From: CAYNJG01 sp965216885
GTDB taxonomy: Bacteria > Planctomycetota > Planctomycetia > Pirellulales > Pirellulaceae
DNA length: 64,000 nt
Assembly (NCBI GenBank): GCA_965216885.1
Contig: OZ244209.1
Location: 930,001 to 994,000 of the forward strand
Reading direction: 5' to 3'
The notes under the pieces are model-generated. The model was not told the DNA's origin and made no database searches. It saw only the letters and a list, made by a program, of their open reading frames with translations. Positions 1 through 8,547 of this stretch are shown piece by piece. The position numbers were made by a program, and so were the translations under genes. How positions within the stretch are numbered: position 1 is the first letter of the stretch; each line of letters opens with the position of its first letter.

Positions 1-111
1 CGACTGCACGGCCGGCAGCAACAAGGAAACAAGCATCGCAATGATCGCGATCACGACCAGCAGCTCAACGAGTGTGAAGCCGCGACGTGAAAAACGTGGA
101 AGAGAAAGCAT
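1..111 (-). CDS. DUF1559-type prepilin-like protein, N-terminus only
   Basis: The first 37 codons of a protein whose remainder lies beyond the window start. The sequence begins with a short basic leader, then RRGFTLVELLVVIAII, the classic type IV prepilin/pseudopilin methylation signal (cleavage between G11 and F12, Glu at mature position 5) and hydrophobic helix, ending LLLPAVQS. LLPAVQ right after the helix is typical of the DUF1559 prepilin-like family, which is greatly expanded in planctomycetes. An AGGAGA ribosome site lies about 6 bases before the ATG. The exact role of the protein cannot be judged from this fragment. Confidence 0.9.
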   Translation of the reverse strand, partial: MLSLPRFSRRGFTLVELLVVIAIIAMLVSLLLPAVQS

Positions 112-407
112 GAGATCTCCTGTTGGCCCCGAACTCGGCTTGTTCGACTGGCAGCCAAATCAGGCCCTGCTGCCATAGCTCGAACGCTGGGGACGTACAT
201 CCCCGGCAAGGTAAGCCGCCTCGAGCCGGCATTCTACTTCGCAACCCAAATGTGGACAACGCACGCCCTCCGTTTCGACAATTTTTTCCCGTTAAGAATC
301 AGCAAGGACACCCTTTGCGGTGGTACCCCGAAGGAGCGATATCTGCTATTCGTTGGACCGATGAAAGATCCACGCCGGGTCTTCGACGCACCCAGGGAAT
401 CACTTCA

Positions 408-2117
408 ATGAAACGGCGCAGCCTCGTACCTCTTCTGGCAATACTGCTTTTTACATGTCACTCCGCGACCGCTCAGGACTACACACGCCTCGGTCTAGGC
501 GGAGCGACAATTCTGGACGGAATAAGAAACGCTAATGGCGTGACTGCTCGAGGGGAGGACCACTTCCCCGAAGGATTGGACGGTATTGTGGCGGGTGGCT
601 ACGCCTTGATCCCCTACAGTTTCGCGCCGCGCGACTTCAATGTTTCCAGCGTTGAGGAAATCACCTCGCTTCAGTTTGAGGTGGCACGACAGTTCAACGA
701 TGCTGACGGCGGTGACGCGATCGAAGTCTTCTTCGTTCCAGATTCACGCGAAGACCTTGGTTTCAACTACACGGAAGAAACCGAGTCGTGCGACTGGGGA
801 CATAGTGGTGGTGACTTTGGCAACGATTGGCCAGCTCGATGTTACACGCCAACCTATGATCCAAATCAGCCGGGTGGAATCTCGCCAGGCGACTATTCGT
901 CCGCGCCGGTTTCGTTAGGCGTTTTTGACATGGACATTTTTGCCGACGTCACTGTTATCGACCTGCCGGTAGCCGGCGTCGGTGCTTCACTGGCTGCACA
1001 GATCAATGCGGATGAAGAGTTTCACCTGCTCATTGCGGCTCCATCGGATGACACGTTCGTGCGTCTCGTCGACACGCCATTCGCGGATTCGACTCGTCCT
1101 ATCCTGACGGTTGGCGCAACGGGGCCGGCAGCGGCTGGTGTGACCAAAGATGTTGCACGTCAGTTTGCCGTGCATGCCAGTGACGCCGATATCTTCGACC
1201 CGGATTTTTACGGTTCAGGCAACGACGACAACTTCTCGGAATACGGGATCGGCAGCTGGGAATACACCAAAGACGATTTTGGCGTCACCGACGACATCAC
1301 CGAAGTGGGCTCCGTTCAGCTCGTGCTCGCTCATAATGACCGTAGCTTCAGCGACGGTTCGGAAGTCGAATTTTTCTACGTCAGCGATACTGCCGAGGAG
1401 CTTGGGTTTGTCGATGACGAATTCGAACCGATTCCGTACCAGCTGACCTACAACAGCGAGCTGGAAAACGGCATCGATGCCGATCAGTACAATGACGCAC
1501 CGATTTCGCTGGGAACGTATCCTTACGAGCCCAAGCTGGGATCGCGACGTGAGGTATTCAATCTCAACCTACCGCAGGAAGTTCGCGAATTGATGGCAGA
1601 AGCCATTAACAATGAGGAGGACTTCCAGATCATCATCGCAGCACCGGAGCCTACCAGTGACATCACGTTCAGTGGTTTGGAGGGTCGGTTTGACCCGGGA
1701 GTTCCCCAGCTGACGATCAACCTGGAAGCGGATCCCGTCGATGAGTTCAGTCTGGACACTAACGGCGACGGTGAAATCAACGCCGGTGATGCCGCGCTAC
1801 TTTGCTCGGCTGTCGAAGAAGCAGGCGTTTCGCTGGTGGAAGAGCTGGCGGCAGGCGGATTTCTACCGGGTGACTTCGACCTCAATGGAGCCGTTGAGTT
1901 CCCCGACTTCCTCACGCTGTCGGGGAACTTCAATCAGGAAGCTGACTACGGCGGTGGCGACGTTGACTGCAACGGCGTGGTGGAATTCCCTGACTTCCTG
2001 ACCATGTCCGGAAACTTCGGGCAGGCAGTCGCGACAGCATCGGTGCCCGAGCCCTCGAGCATCATTTACACCCTGCCTCTGCTGTTGCTGGGCGTTGTGC
2101 GTCGACGCAACCGTTAG
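408..2117 (+). CDS. Secreted PEP-CTERM protein with duplicated beta domain and dockerin-like EF-hand repeats
   Basis: 569 residues. The ATG at 408 is chosen because it opens directly into a signal peptide (MKRRSLVPLLAILLF...ATAQ); the open frame extends upstream without signal-peptide character. The body holds two copies of the same domain: roughly residues 70-235 and 300-455 share the order FF(V/Y)xDxxEELGF, (A)P(V/I)SLG, then an (L/I)IIAAP-type strand and PxLT(V/I). Calcium-loop repeats follow (DTNGDGEINAGDA, DLNGAVEF, DCNGVVEF), then a PEP-CTERM tail: VPEPSS, hydrophobic segment, RRRNR. PEP-CTERM tails are processed by exosortases, so the protein is probably exported and released or anchored with the extracellular matrix. 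Substrate unknown. The gene ends just before a strong terminator. Confidence 0.85.
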   Translation: MKRRSLVPLLAILLFTCHSATAQDYTRLGLGGATILDGIRNANGVTARGEDHFPEGLDGIVAGGYALIPYSFAPRDFNVSSVEEITSLQFEVARQFNDADGGDAIEVFFVPDSREDLGFNYTEETESCDWGHSGGDFGNDWPARCYTPTYDPNQPGGISPGDYSSAPVSLGVFDMDIFADVTVIDLPVAGVGASLAAQINADEEFHLLIAAPSDDTFVRLVDTPFADSTRPILTVGATGPAAAGVTKDVARQFAVHASDADIFDPDFYGSGNDDNFSEYGIGSWEYTKDDFGVTDDITEVGSVQLVLAHNDRSFSDGSEVEFFYVSDTAEELGFVDDEFEPIPYQLTYNSELENGIDADQYNDAPISLGTYPYEPKLGSRREVFNLNLPQEVRELMAEAINNEEDFQIIIAAPEPTSDITFSGLEGRFDPGVPQLTINLEADPVDEFSLDTNGDGEINAGDAALLCSAVEEAGVSLVEELAAGGFLPGDFDLNGAVEFPDFLTLSGNFNQEADYGGGDVDCNGVVEFPDFLTMSGNFGQAVATASVPEPSSIIYTLPLLLLGVVRRRNR

Positions 2118-2170
2118 CAACTCGCAGCGTCTGGGCTGACGCCCGGGCAAAGCGAAGCCATTAAATCAAA

Positions 2171-2204
2171 AAACGCCGCATGCAATTCTGCATGCGGCGT
2201 TTTT
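2171..2204. terminator. Bidirectional intrinsic terminator between convergent PEP-CTERM genes
   Basis: A perfect 14-bp stem (2171-2184 pairing with 2189-2202) around an ATTC tetraloop. A T-run lies on the plus side and an A-run on the left, so it can end transcription from both the plus-strand gene ending at 2117 and the minus-strand gene ending at 2254. Confidence 0.9.
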
Positions 2205-2253
2205 CGTAAGTCAGTTGCAGCTCTGCGGCAAAGCAATCGCCGGAAGATCGGCT

Positions 2254-3186
2254 CTAGCGACGTCGACGTCGAGCGAGTCCAACCAGGGCGAACGCTGCAA
2301 AGCAGCCCAGCAGGCCGGCATTGGGTTCTGGAACAACAGCGGTCTGGTTGATGCTGATGTTGTCAAACGCAAATGCTTCGAAAGGAACGCTGGCCGACAG
2401 GGTCAGCTCCAGCGAACTTCCTGTGCCGCTGATCGCAGTGACAAAGGTGTCCAACGATCCAGCTCCGGGACCGGACGCAGGGCTCTTGTTGAGGAACGTG
2501 TTGTCCGCGGCGGTGCCGTCTTCTGCCAGCAGCTTGGTGACGGCTGCGTCACCCGAAACGAGCAGGCCGTTACCGACGGCTGGAACTGCATCGTTGTCCA
2601 TTGCCCGGTAAACGAAACTGCCGATTTCATCGGTGGCAGCCATCGAGAATGCCGTTGCGGAAGCTCCGCCGTCAATCGAATAGGTGAACGAAGCGGCAAC
2701 GCCCGAGCCCCAGCCGCCGAACGAGTCGCCGTCCGACTGCCCACCAATGTCGATGGCCAACTCAAGGTCCGTTCCGCCGGAGATGTCGAAGGTCCATGAT
2801 GCCGTTACCGGACCGCCAAGTGCACCTTCGGAATCACGAGTGTCCGAGACGGTGAAGAAGTTGTTGTCGACAGGAGCTGCCTGACCAAAGGTCGCTTCCA
2901 GATCCGCGCCGAATGCGTCTGCCGGGTCACGCGAAAGGAGACCGATGACGGAGTCGTCCGCCAGGGAAAAGGGAATGCCGTCGCCCTGTGGCCATGCCCC
3001 GATGCTACCGACCCCAAAAAAGTCACCGCCACCTTCATCAAGGTTGTCGGTCATTGGGTCAAAGCCGCTGGTCAGGTTCATGGCGCCACCGTCGAAGTCT
3101 TCGGACGCGATAGTTTGGCCGTGGACAGTGGAAGCCGAGAAGGCAAGCATTAGGAAAATTGATGTTGTCGCAAGTGATTTAAGCAT
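2254..3186 (-). CDS. Secreted PEP-CTERM protein
   Basis: 310 residues. A Sec signal peptide (MLKSLATTSIFLMLAFSAS...HGQ) is followed by a beta-rich, Asp/Gly/Ser-rich body starting TIASEDFDGGAMNLTSGF, then a C-terminal sorting tail: VPEPNAG, hydrophobic stretch, ARRRRR. The segment FNKSPASGPGAGSLDTF is preceded by a concanavalin-like 'ASWTFDISGGTDLELAIDIGG' type strand pattern common in planctomycete PEP-CTERM proteins; no catalytic motif was seen. The length and tail are complete, so it is presumably a functional exported protein handled by an exosortase encoded elsewhere. Function is not recognisable beyond export. Confidence 0.85.
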   Translation of the reverse strand: MLKSLATTSIFLMLAFSASTVHGQTIASEDFDGGAMNLTSGFDPMTDNLDEGGGDFFGVGSIGAWPQGDGIPFSLADDSVIGLLSRDPADAFGADLEATFGQAAPVDNNFFTVSDTRDSEGALGGPVTASWTFDISGGTDLELAIDIGGQSDGDSFGGWGSGVAASFTYSIDGGASATAFSMAATDEIGSFVYRAMDNDAVPAVGNGLLVSGDAAVTKLLAEDGTAADNTFLNKSPASGPGAGSLDTFVTAISGTGSSLELTLSASVPFEAFAFDNISINQTAVVPEPNAGLLGCFAAFALVGLARRRRR

Positions 3187-3812
3187 TTGTCTTCCGTAGT
3201 GAATTGATAACGAGACGTGGGAACCTCTCGCGTCGTCGGACTCGACGAGGCAAAGAGAGACGCCGAAACGAAAACCGTCCGGTCAATTGCGGAAGCTGCG
3301 CTCTAACGAGCGTTCGTCGCCATGTGTGGAATTGACCAAAGGACTGGTTGGAAAAAGGAGGGAGTCCTTTAGGTTCACTGGCGGTGCTCAGGTCAGGAAG
3401 ATTGGGGGCGAATCGAGCCCACATCGTACGGCATCTGCTGCCTTTTGCCTATCCTTCCCATGTTGCATTTCGCGATCTCAATCGTTGATGAAGCAACGAT
3501 GAAGATAGCGCGATGTCTTGCCGTCGAATGGTGCCGGGGCAGGCGAAGATGAAATCACCAGAAGGGTGGTTTCATGCAACGAGCGTGGGAGGTGGTCGGC
3601 AATCGTTGGTTAGTCTACGGCGCGCCGCGAATTAGACACGGTCCGACTAAACTCAATTCGACGAGAGATGGCGAGAAGCCAATTCAGCTCCGAGCGTGCC
3701 CCGTGACAACGCTGTAGCGGCTACGTCAGCTGGGAGACCGAAGCGGCGATCCTGAAAGCAGGGCGGCAGTTTTTGCGCAGGGCTGTCGCAACGGCCTGCG
3801 CCGCTGCATCGA
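3187..3812. other. Gene-poor stretch (626 bases)
   Basis: No convincing coding frame, RNA gene or repeat was found. It holds the upstream region of the minus-strand PEP-CTERM gene (start 3186) and the downstream flank of the polyprenyl synthase gene (stop 3813). Short open frames here lack ribosome sites and protein-like composition. Confidence 0.5.
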
Positions 3813-4817
3813 CTATTGCGAACGCGACACCACGAACATGGTGATTTGTTCCAGAACTTCTCGGGCTGGAGATTCCGGCAGTCGAGCGAGTTCGGCCATG
3901 GCGGCTTCGGCGTAGTCTCGTGCTCGTTTGCGCGAAAAATCGAGTGCTCCGAATTTCTCGAACCATGGAGCCAGATCGCGACGGCGATTCTCCGCGGGAC
4001 CTTGTAGGATCGCAGCGATTTCGACACGTTCGGCCTCGGAAGCTTTTTCCCAGACGTGGATGACCGGCAGAGTTGGCTTCTGCTTTTCCAAGTCCGTCCC
4101 CAGCGATTTGCCGGTGACTTCCTCGTCGCCCACGATGTCCAGCAGGTCATCTGCGATCTGGAAGGCGATGCCAAGATTGCGACCGTATCGGGTCATTGCT
4201 TCGACAAGATCTTCCGAGGCGTCCGCGAACGTTGCACCCAGATTGCAGGCACAAGCACAAAGTTCAGCGGTCTTTGCATCGATGATTTGCGTGTATTCTT
4301 CTTCGCCAACGTCCAGGCGTCCCTGATTTCCGGTCTGACGAAGCTCGCCTTCGCACACGATGTTGGTCGATTGTCCGATTGTTTGACAGGCAATCGCGGT
4401 ACCGATCGTGCTGGCCAGATAGAAGGCATGGGTGAACAGATAATCGCCCAAAAGTACGCTAGTTTCGTTATCCCAGCGGGCGTTTACCGTGGCGACATGT
4501 CGGCGAACGTCTGCCTCGTCGAGTACATCATCGTGAACCAGCGTTGCCAGGTGAATCATCTCGACGGTCGCACCCAGAACGTGGTGATCGGTCGTGACTT
4601 TGCCAATGGCGCTCGCCGTCAGGAGCAACAGGGCCGGTCGCAGTCGTTTGCCGCCCAGTCGGCCGCTGTGTCGAATAACCTTATCCACAAACGCGTGGGG
4701 GTTGCGCAACTCTTCCGCCAGAATGTCTTCGACGCGTTGCATGTCTTCGGCGACGGGTGCGTAGAGTAGCTTCAGCACCTGAGCCATCTCTTGTCGTTCG
4801 TTCGTTGTTTGGCTCAT
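3813..4817 (-). CDS. Polyprenyl diphosphate synthase (trans-isoprenyl type, long chain)
   Basis: 334 residues. It condenses isopentenyl diphosphate onto an allylic primer to make a long all-trans chain, most likely the side chain of menaquinone. Visible motifs: GGKRLRP (about 55-61), first aspartate-rich motif DDVLD (96-100), GE(L)RQ and DAKTAEL, second aspartate-rich motif DDLLD (223-227). The residues four and five before the first motif are small (A91, T92), which in this family favours long products. The ATG at 4817 is preferred over an upstream in-frame one because AGGAGA lies 7 bases before it. It follows moaC by 28 bases on the same strand, so the two are probably co-transcribed. Product length cannot be fixed from sequence alone. 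Confidence 0.92.
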   Translation of the reverse strand: MSQTTNERQEMAQVLKLLYAPVAEDMQRVEDILAEELRNPHAFVDKVIRHSGRLGGKRLRPALLLLTASAIGKVTTDHHVLGATVEMIHLATLVHDDVLDEADVRRHVATVNARWDNETSVLLGDYLFTHAFYLASTIGTAIACQTIGQSTNIVCEGELRQTGNQGRLDVGEEEYTQIIDAKTAELCACACNLGATFADASEDLVEAMTRYGRNLGIAFQIADDLLDIVGDEEVTGKSLGTDLEKQKPTLPVIHVWEKASEAERVEIAAILQGPAENRRRDLAPWFEKFGALDFSRKRARDYAEAAMAELARLPESPAREVLEQITMFVVSRSQ

Positions 4818-4845
4818 CGCCGTTCTCCTGCCCGTCTTCCTGACG

Positions 4846-5334
4846 TTATTCGTTGCCGTCTTCAGCCTGTCGCCGGAAATGTCCACTCTTGCCCCCTGAT
4901 TTCTCTTCGAGCTGAATCTGTTGTACCACCATAGCCCGATCCACCGACTTGCACATGTCGTACACCGTTAAAGCGGCGGTTGATACGGCAACAAGAGCTT
5001 CCATTTCGACACCGGTCTTGGCGGTCGTGGCCACCGTCGATTCAATGTGAAGTGTGGAATCTCCCTCGGGCTGAAAATTCAGCTCAACAGTTTCAATGGG
5101 TAATCCGTGACAAAGCGGTATCAATCCGTCAGTTTTCTTTGCGGCCATGATGCCCGCCAGCCTCGCCACTTCAAATACGTCGCCCTTTGAAACTCGTTTG
5201 TCGCGAATCAATTCGAGCGTTTCGGTTTGCATTTTGATCCGAGCCGACGCGCGGGCCACACGATGCGTCGTTGGTTTCTCACCAACGTCGACCATGCGAC
5301 TGGCACCTTTCGAATCAAAATGACTAAGTGGCAT
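4846..5334 (-). CDS. moaC: Cyclic pyranopterin monophosphate synthase MoaC
   Basis: 162 residues, the usual length for MoaC. It converts the 3',8-cyclo-GTP made by MoaA to cyclic pyranopterin monophosphate in molybdenum-cofactor synthesis. The sequence shows the expected order MVDVGEKP, AGIMAAKKT, IPLCHGLP (family usually has IPLCHPL), KTGVEMEAL, YDMCKSVDRAM and the GKSG C-terminal motif. AGGTAA lies five bases before the ATG. No other molybdopterin genes are in the window; the downstream neighbour is an isoprenoid synthase, so the pairing is positional rather than a known pathway link. Confidence 0.95.
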   Translation of the reverse strand: MPLSHFDSKGASRMVDVGEKPTTHRVARASARIKMQTETLELIRDKRVSKGDVFEVARLAGIMAAKKTDGLIPLCHGLPIETVELNFQPEGDSTLHIESTVATTAKTGVEMEALVAVSTAALTVYDMCKSVDRAMVVQQIQLEEKSGGKSGHFRRQAEDGNE

Positions 5335-5690
5335 CTGCTTACCTTGTTCTCGTCGTTCTTACTGGCCGTTTACCCAAGTTCGCACGCTGGATGAAAGCCG
5401 GCAAGCCCAAACGACTTACGTCCGCTCTGCCTTGTTGGGAACCGAACGTAAACCAATTGGCATAACTCGGATTTTGGTCCGATTTCACTTCAATTTGAAG
5501 GTGGAGTACAGGTGACGACAGGTAGATGAGCCCAACAAACCCCAATTTCTCCAACTGCAACGCCGGTTTTGACGAGTCTTCCAGCCGAAATCGTGACAAT
5601 TCGTCCGTACCTACCGGGAGTTTGGGTGTCGCCGGAGAAAATCGGGGCCGCGGGAGAAAAAGACTTGGTAAACGCAGCGAGCCCATCTGG

Positions 5691-5747
5691 CCCCGAAGAA
5701 TCTAGCTGGCCCCGAAAAATCTAGCTGGCTCTGAAGAATCTAGCTGG
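5691..5747. repeat. Three tandem 19-bp repeats
   Basis: Copies at 5691-5709, 5710-5728 and 5729-5747 share GAAxAATCTAGCTGG, with CCCC or CTCT at the left. They lie between moaC and the next minus-strand gene; the third copy contains that gene's stop codon. The stretch 5335-5690 to the left holds a minus-strand open frame of 115 codons (5339-5686) without a ribosome site or recognisable motif; it is not called as a gene. Confidence 0.85.
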
Positions 5748-6279
5748 ATTGACTCTGTCGTCGCCAATTTATCACCACCAGAAAGAATCCCAGCAGCGTC
5801 GTCGTCATCGAGCATGGGTTTGCGATGAATCGAATCGTCGCTCGCCGAGTGAAGGCATGGTCGGGCGTGATTTGCCCCACCACGCAATCGCGCGAGACGA
5901 AATCGAACGACCGGCTCAGCAACGAACTCTTTCGTAGGGTAAGCCTCTCGTTACCTGCGCGGAGTGTGTAGTCCGGCCAGAGAATCCCCGCCTGAGTCGC
6001 GGCGGCGACTTCCTGACCGTCCGCTGAACTCATGATCCACGTCCCAGAGAACATGCCCTGTTTCGCGACGCTGTAGCGATTGCCGTGCAGATGGATATAT
6101 CCGCTCTCGCCAAGGAAGTTGATTTCAAGTTCTGCTGCTACGCCCTCGCCTTGAATCAGGTACTCCCAGGAGCACACCGATTTTGGCAGGCATCGAAGAT
6201 TGGAGCTGGGGGCTCCGTTCATACTGGAGGGCGTCGAGCGATCCGTTCCTTTGGGTTGGATTCCTGTGTTTGTTTTCAT
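5740..6279 (-). CDS. Hypothetical protein, possibly LURP-one/scramblase-like, C-terminal membrane segment
   Basis: 179 residues, not confidently recognised. After a Ser/Pro-rich N-terminus the middle (about 38-140) is a series of short beta strands with aromatic-Gly turns (YIHLHGNRYSV, GMFSGTWIMSSADG, ILWPDYTLRAGNERLTLRK), a pattern reminiscent of the tubby/LURP-one fold. The C-terminus has one hydrophobic segment (TTTLLGFFLVVINW) followed by RR, suggesting a tail anchor in the inner membrane. The start is uncertain: the ATG at 6279 and one at 6222 are both possible and neither has a strong ribosome site. The stop sits inside a 19-bp repeat, so the C-terminal end may have changed recently. 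Confidence 0.55.
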   Translation of the reverse strand: MKTNTGIQPKGTDRSTPSSMNGAPSSNLRCLPKSVCSWEYLIQGEGVAAELEINFLGESGYIHLHGNRYSVAKQGMFSGTWIMSSADGQEVAAATQAGILWPDYTLRAGNERLTLRKSSLLSRSFDFVSRDCVVGQITPDHAFTRRATIRFIANPCSMTTTLLGFFLVVINWRRQSQSS

Positions 6280-6355
6280 ACTGGTAATTCGCCGAAAGAC
6301 AGTTGCTATTTGGACTAATCGGCTCAGCGCACCCGCGAGTTACGCCCCAGAACGT

Positions 6356-6385
6356 AAAAAGGGGAGGCCCCTTACGAGCCTCCCC
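6356..6385 (-). terminator. Intrinsic terminator after the SPFH gene
   Basis: An 8-bp GC stem (6361-6368 pairing with 6378-6385) followed, in minus-strand sense, by TTTTT (AAAAA at 6356-6360). It lies 20 bases beyond the stop of the minus-strand SPFH gene. Confidence 0.85.
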
Positions 6386-6405
6386 CATGAGAATCCCTGT
6401 CCACA

Positions 6406-7299
6406 CTAGCTGACGCTGCCGCCAGCGTTGATGATCGGTTGAGTTTCGTGCTCACTGCACAACACAACCAGTAGATTGCTGACCATAGCGGCTTTGCGAT
6501 CTTCATCCATGGTGACGATTTCGTTTTCTTTCAGCCCATCGATGGCCATTTCGACCATCGATACGGCACCTTCAACGATCTTCTTCCGTGCGGCAATGAC
6601 GGCTTCGGCCTGCTGGCGACGCAACATGGCGCCTGCAATTTCCGGTGCGTATGCGAGGTGACTAAGTCGAGCCTCGATTACGACGACACCGGCTTTGGCA
6701 AGTCGTTCCATCAGTTCTTCCTGCAGCGTATGGGAAACTTCGTCCACATCACTGCGGAGTGTCGTTTCACCTTCTTCGCCCTGATCGTAAGCGTAGCTGT
6801 TGGCCAGGTGTCGAAGTGCCGATTCGCTTTGGACTTCCACGAACGTCGAGTAGTAGTCGACATCGAAACAGGCTTTCGCCGTATCTTCGACGCGCCAGAC
6901 AACAACGGCTCCGATTTCAATCGGGTTACCGCGTTTGTCGTTTACCTTCAGCGTCGGTCCGTTGAAGTTTCGGGCCCGTAGTGTGATTTTGGTTTTTGCC
7001 ACAAAGGGATTAACCCAGTGCAGCCCGCTCTCACGCTTGGTGCCCTTGTAGGTGCCGAAGAGTGTCAACACACATGCATTATTAGGCTGCAAGGTGAAGA
7101 ACCCTTTTATGGCGAAAATTGTCAAAAGCAGACCGCCTACCGATGCGCCGAGGTATCGGCCGTCCGGAGGGTGTCCGTTGCCGCTGAGGCAAAATGCCAC
7201 AAACAGCCAAATGGTTGCCGCAAACAAACCGAGTGTCACGACGAGTGCCAGCCACCCGTTAACTGTTCGAGCGACACGTTCCTGCGTCTGATGATTCAT
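6406..7299 (-). CDS. SPFH/band-7 domain membrane protein
   Basis: 297 residues. SPFH proteins (stomatin/prohibitin/flotillin type) form oligomeric membrane scaffolds and often modulate proteases or transport. The N-terminus has two transmembrane helices (about 15-38 and 48-70), followed by the typical entry QPNNACVLTLFGTYKGT, GLHWVNPF and then the band-7 core with VVWRVEDTAKACFDVDYYSTFVEVQSESALR and a long charged helix RRQQAEAVIAARKKIVEGAVSM. The start at 7299 is chosen for AAAGGAA eight bases upstream; the frame remains open for 84 more codons with no ribosome site. Transcribed alone, with its own terminator. No NfeD or protease partner is adjacent. Confidence 0.85.
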   Translation of the reverse strand: MNHQTQERVARTVNGWLALVVTLGLFAATIWLFVAFCLSGNGHPPDGRYLGASVGGLLLTIFAIKGFFTLQPNNACVLTLFGTYKGTKRESGLHWVNPFVAKTKITLRARNFNGPTLKVNDKRGNPIEIGAVVVWRVEDTAKACFDVDYYSTFVEVQSESALRHLANSYAYDQGEEGETTLRSDVDEVSHTLQEELMERLAKAGVVVIEARLSHLAYAPEIAGAMLRRQQAEAVIAARKKIVEGAVSMVEMAIDGLKENEIVTMDEDRKAAMVSNLLVVLCSEHETQPIINAGGSVS

Positions 7300-7512
7300 C
7301 GAACGGTTCCTTTCAGGTAAGACCAACGTGTTGTATGTAAAGGTATTCGCCGACCCCGAATTGGGGTTGGCAAAATCCCGCGCGGATTTGTCCGAAACCG
7401 ATCTCGAAGGCCACGCCGTGCCGTAACGATTTCGCGTCGTGTGGACACGGGACTTCCTGATTTGTTCTTCAATGTCTGCGATCACGAACGAGCCCGTTCG
7501 TGCCGATACTTC

Positions 7513-8322
7513 ATGAGAAAGATGGGAATTCTCTTCACTCGCGAGGTGCAAACATTGACTGATCGTTACGAGCGGAGTGGATCCGTTGTGCTCGAGGCCA
7601 TCATAGGTTTGCCAATCCTTGCCATTGCGCTATTTGCCATCGTGGAGTTTGGCCTGCTGTCCTCAAATCAGGCCTTCGTGCACGCCGCCAGCCGCGCGGG
7701 AGCCGACGCCGCTGTTGGGCTTGGTTGCGATCTGCCCGTCAGTGGTGGCGTACCGAACGAAATTGTCGACGCCGTGGAAATGGTTCTCGCCGCGCGCGGG
7801 ATCACGGTGGATTCCATTCGGGTTGAACATACGATCGGGCCATCGCCGCCCTATGTTCTTACGACCGGCACGAACGCTTTACCGCCAACGGTGACACCAC
7901 CGACGGATGACTACGTGTGCGTTTCCGTCGGTGTGGAAAACACGGAACTCGCCCCCAACATGCTGTCGTCGTTCTGCGTTGATCTTGACGAGACGTTTTC
8001 CCAACAAACCGTCTGCCGCTGTGTGACGTGCGGCGACGGAGGCGGTGGTGGAGGCGGTGGTGGAGGCGGTGGTGGAGGCGGTGGTGGAGGGACGCCTCCT
8101 GTCATCCTCGACTTCGGGTTCATCCCTGGCACCGCAAGCAACGATCCCTTGACCAATCCGGGCAATAGCACAATAGAGCTCTCCAGTGGCGGTGGTCCAA
8201 ACATTGCGGTAACAATTTTTGACGATGGCACATGGACTTCCGACGACGGAGCATGGGAAGGAACGTGGTCCGGCTCACCATCGTCCGGCTCGGTGGATAT
8301 CGAGACTGCCGTTGAGCTGTAA
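7513..8322 (+). CDS. TadE-like protein with poly-glycine linker and C-terminal extension
   Basis: About 269 residues. The N-terminal part has a single hydrophobic helix typical of TadE/TadG-like pseudopilins of Flp pilus systems: ERSGSVVLEAIIGLPILAIALFAIVEFG, with the Glu near the start of the helix, then ASRAGADAA. A beta-like middle follows and a run of 18 glycines, encoded by four exact 12-bp repeats, then a 70-residue extension rich in DGTW/GTWSG. Start choice is uncertain: ATG at 7513, ATG at 7522, or TTG at 7555, which alone has a good ribosome site (GAGGTG six bases before). No other tad genes are nearby. The extension beyond the glycines is not recognised. Confidence 0.7.
   Translation: MRKMGILFTREVQTLTDRYERSGSVVLEAIIGLPILAIALFAIVEFGLLSSNQAFVHAASRAGADAAVGLGCDLPVSGGVPNEIVDAVEMVLAARGITVDSIRVEHTIGPSPPYVLTTGTNALPPTVTPPTDDYVCVSVGVENTELAPNMLSSFCVDLDETFSQQTVCRCVTCGDGGGGGGGGGGGGGGGGGGTPPVILDFGFIPGTASNDPLTNPGNSTIELSSGGGPNIAVTIFDDGTWTSDDGAWEGTWSGSPSSGSVDIETAVEL
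8041..8088 (+). repeat. Four exact 12-bp repeats encoding poly-glycine
   Basis: GGCGGTGGTGGA is repeated four times without a mismatch inside the TadE-like gene. Every unit encodes Gly-Gly-Gly-Gly, so slippage changes linker length by four residues without shifting the frame. Confidence 0.95.
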
Positions 8323-8547
8323 GTCCTTCTCCGGCGGCCGCGTTATTGAGTGAAGCGTTTTTCCGCTGATTGGAACGTCCGACCTTCATGGCATACGATG
8401 TCCCGCGTTCAGTCGTCTCCTGTATGTCGTTCTTAACCGGATGTCGAACATTGCTGTCCCCGTTAGCGTTTTCTTGAGGGCGGATTGCGGGTCGGATGTT
8501 AAGCTGAAGTTCGATGGACGCTTTGGTAACGACGTGGTGATCTTAAC

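Noticed and set aside
5339..5686. 115-codon minus-strand frame beside moaC
   Set aside because: No ribosome site, no recognisable motif, and a translation rich in Arg, Pro and Ser; kept out of the gene list.
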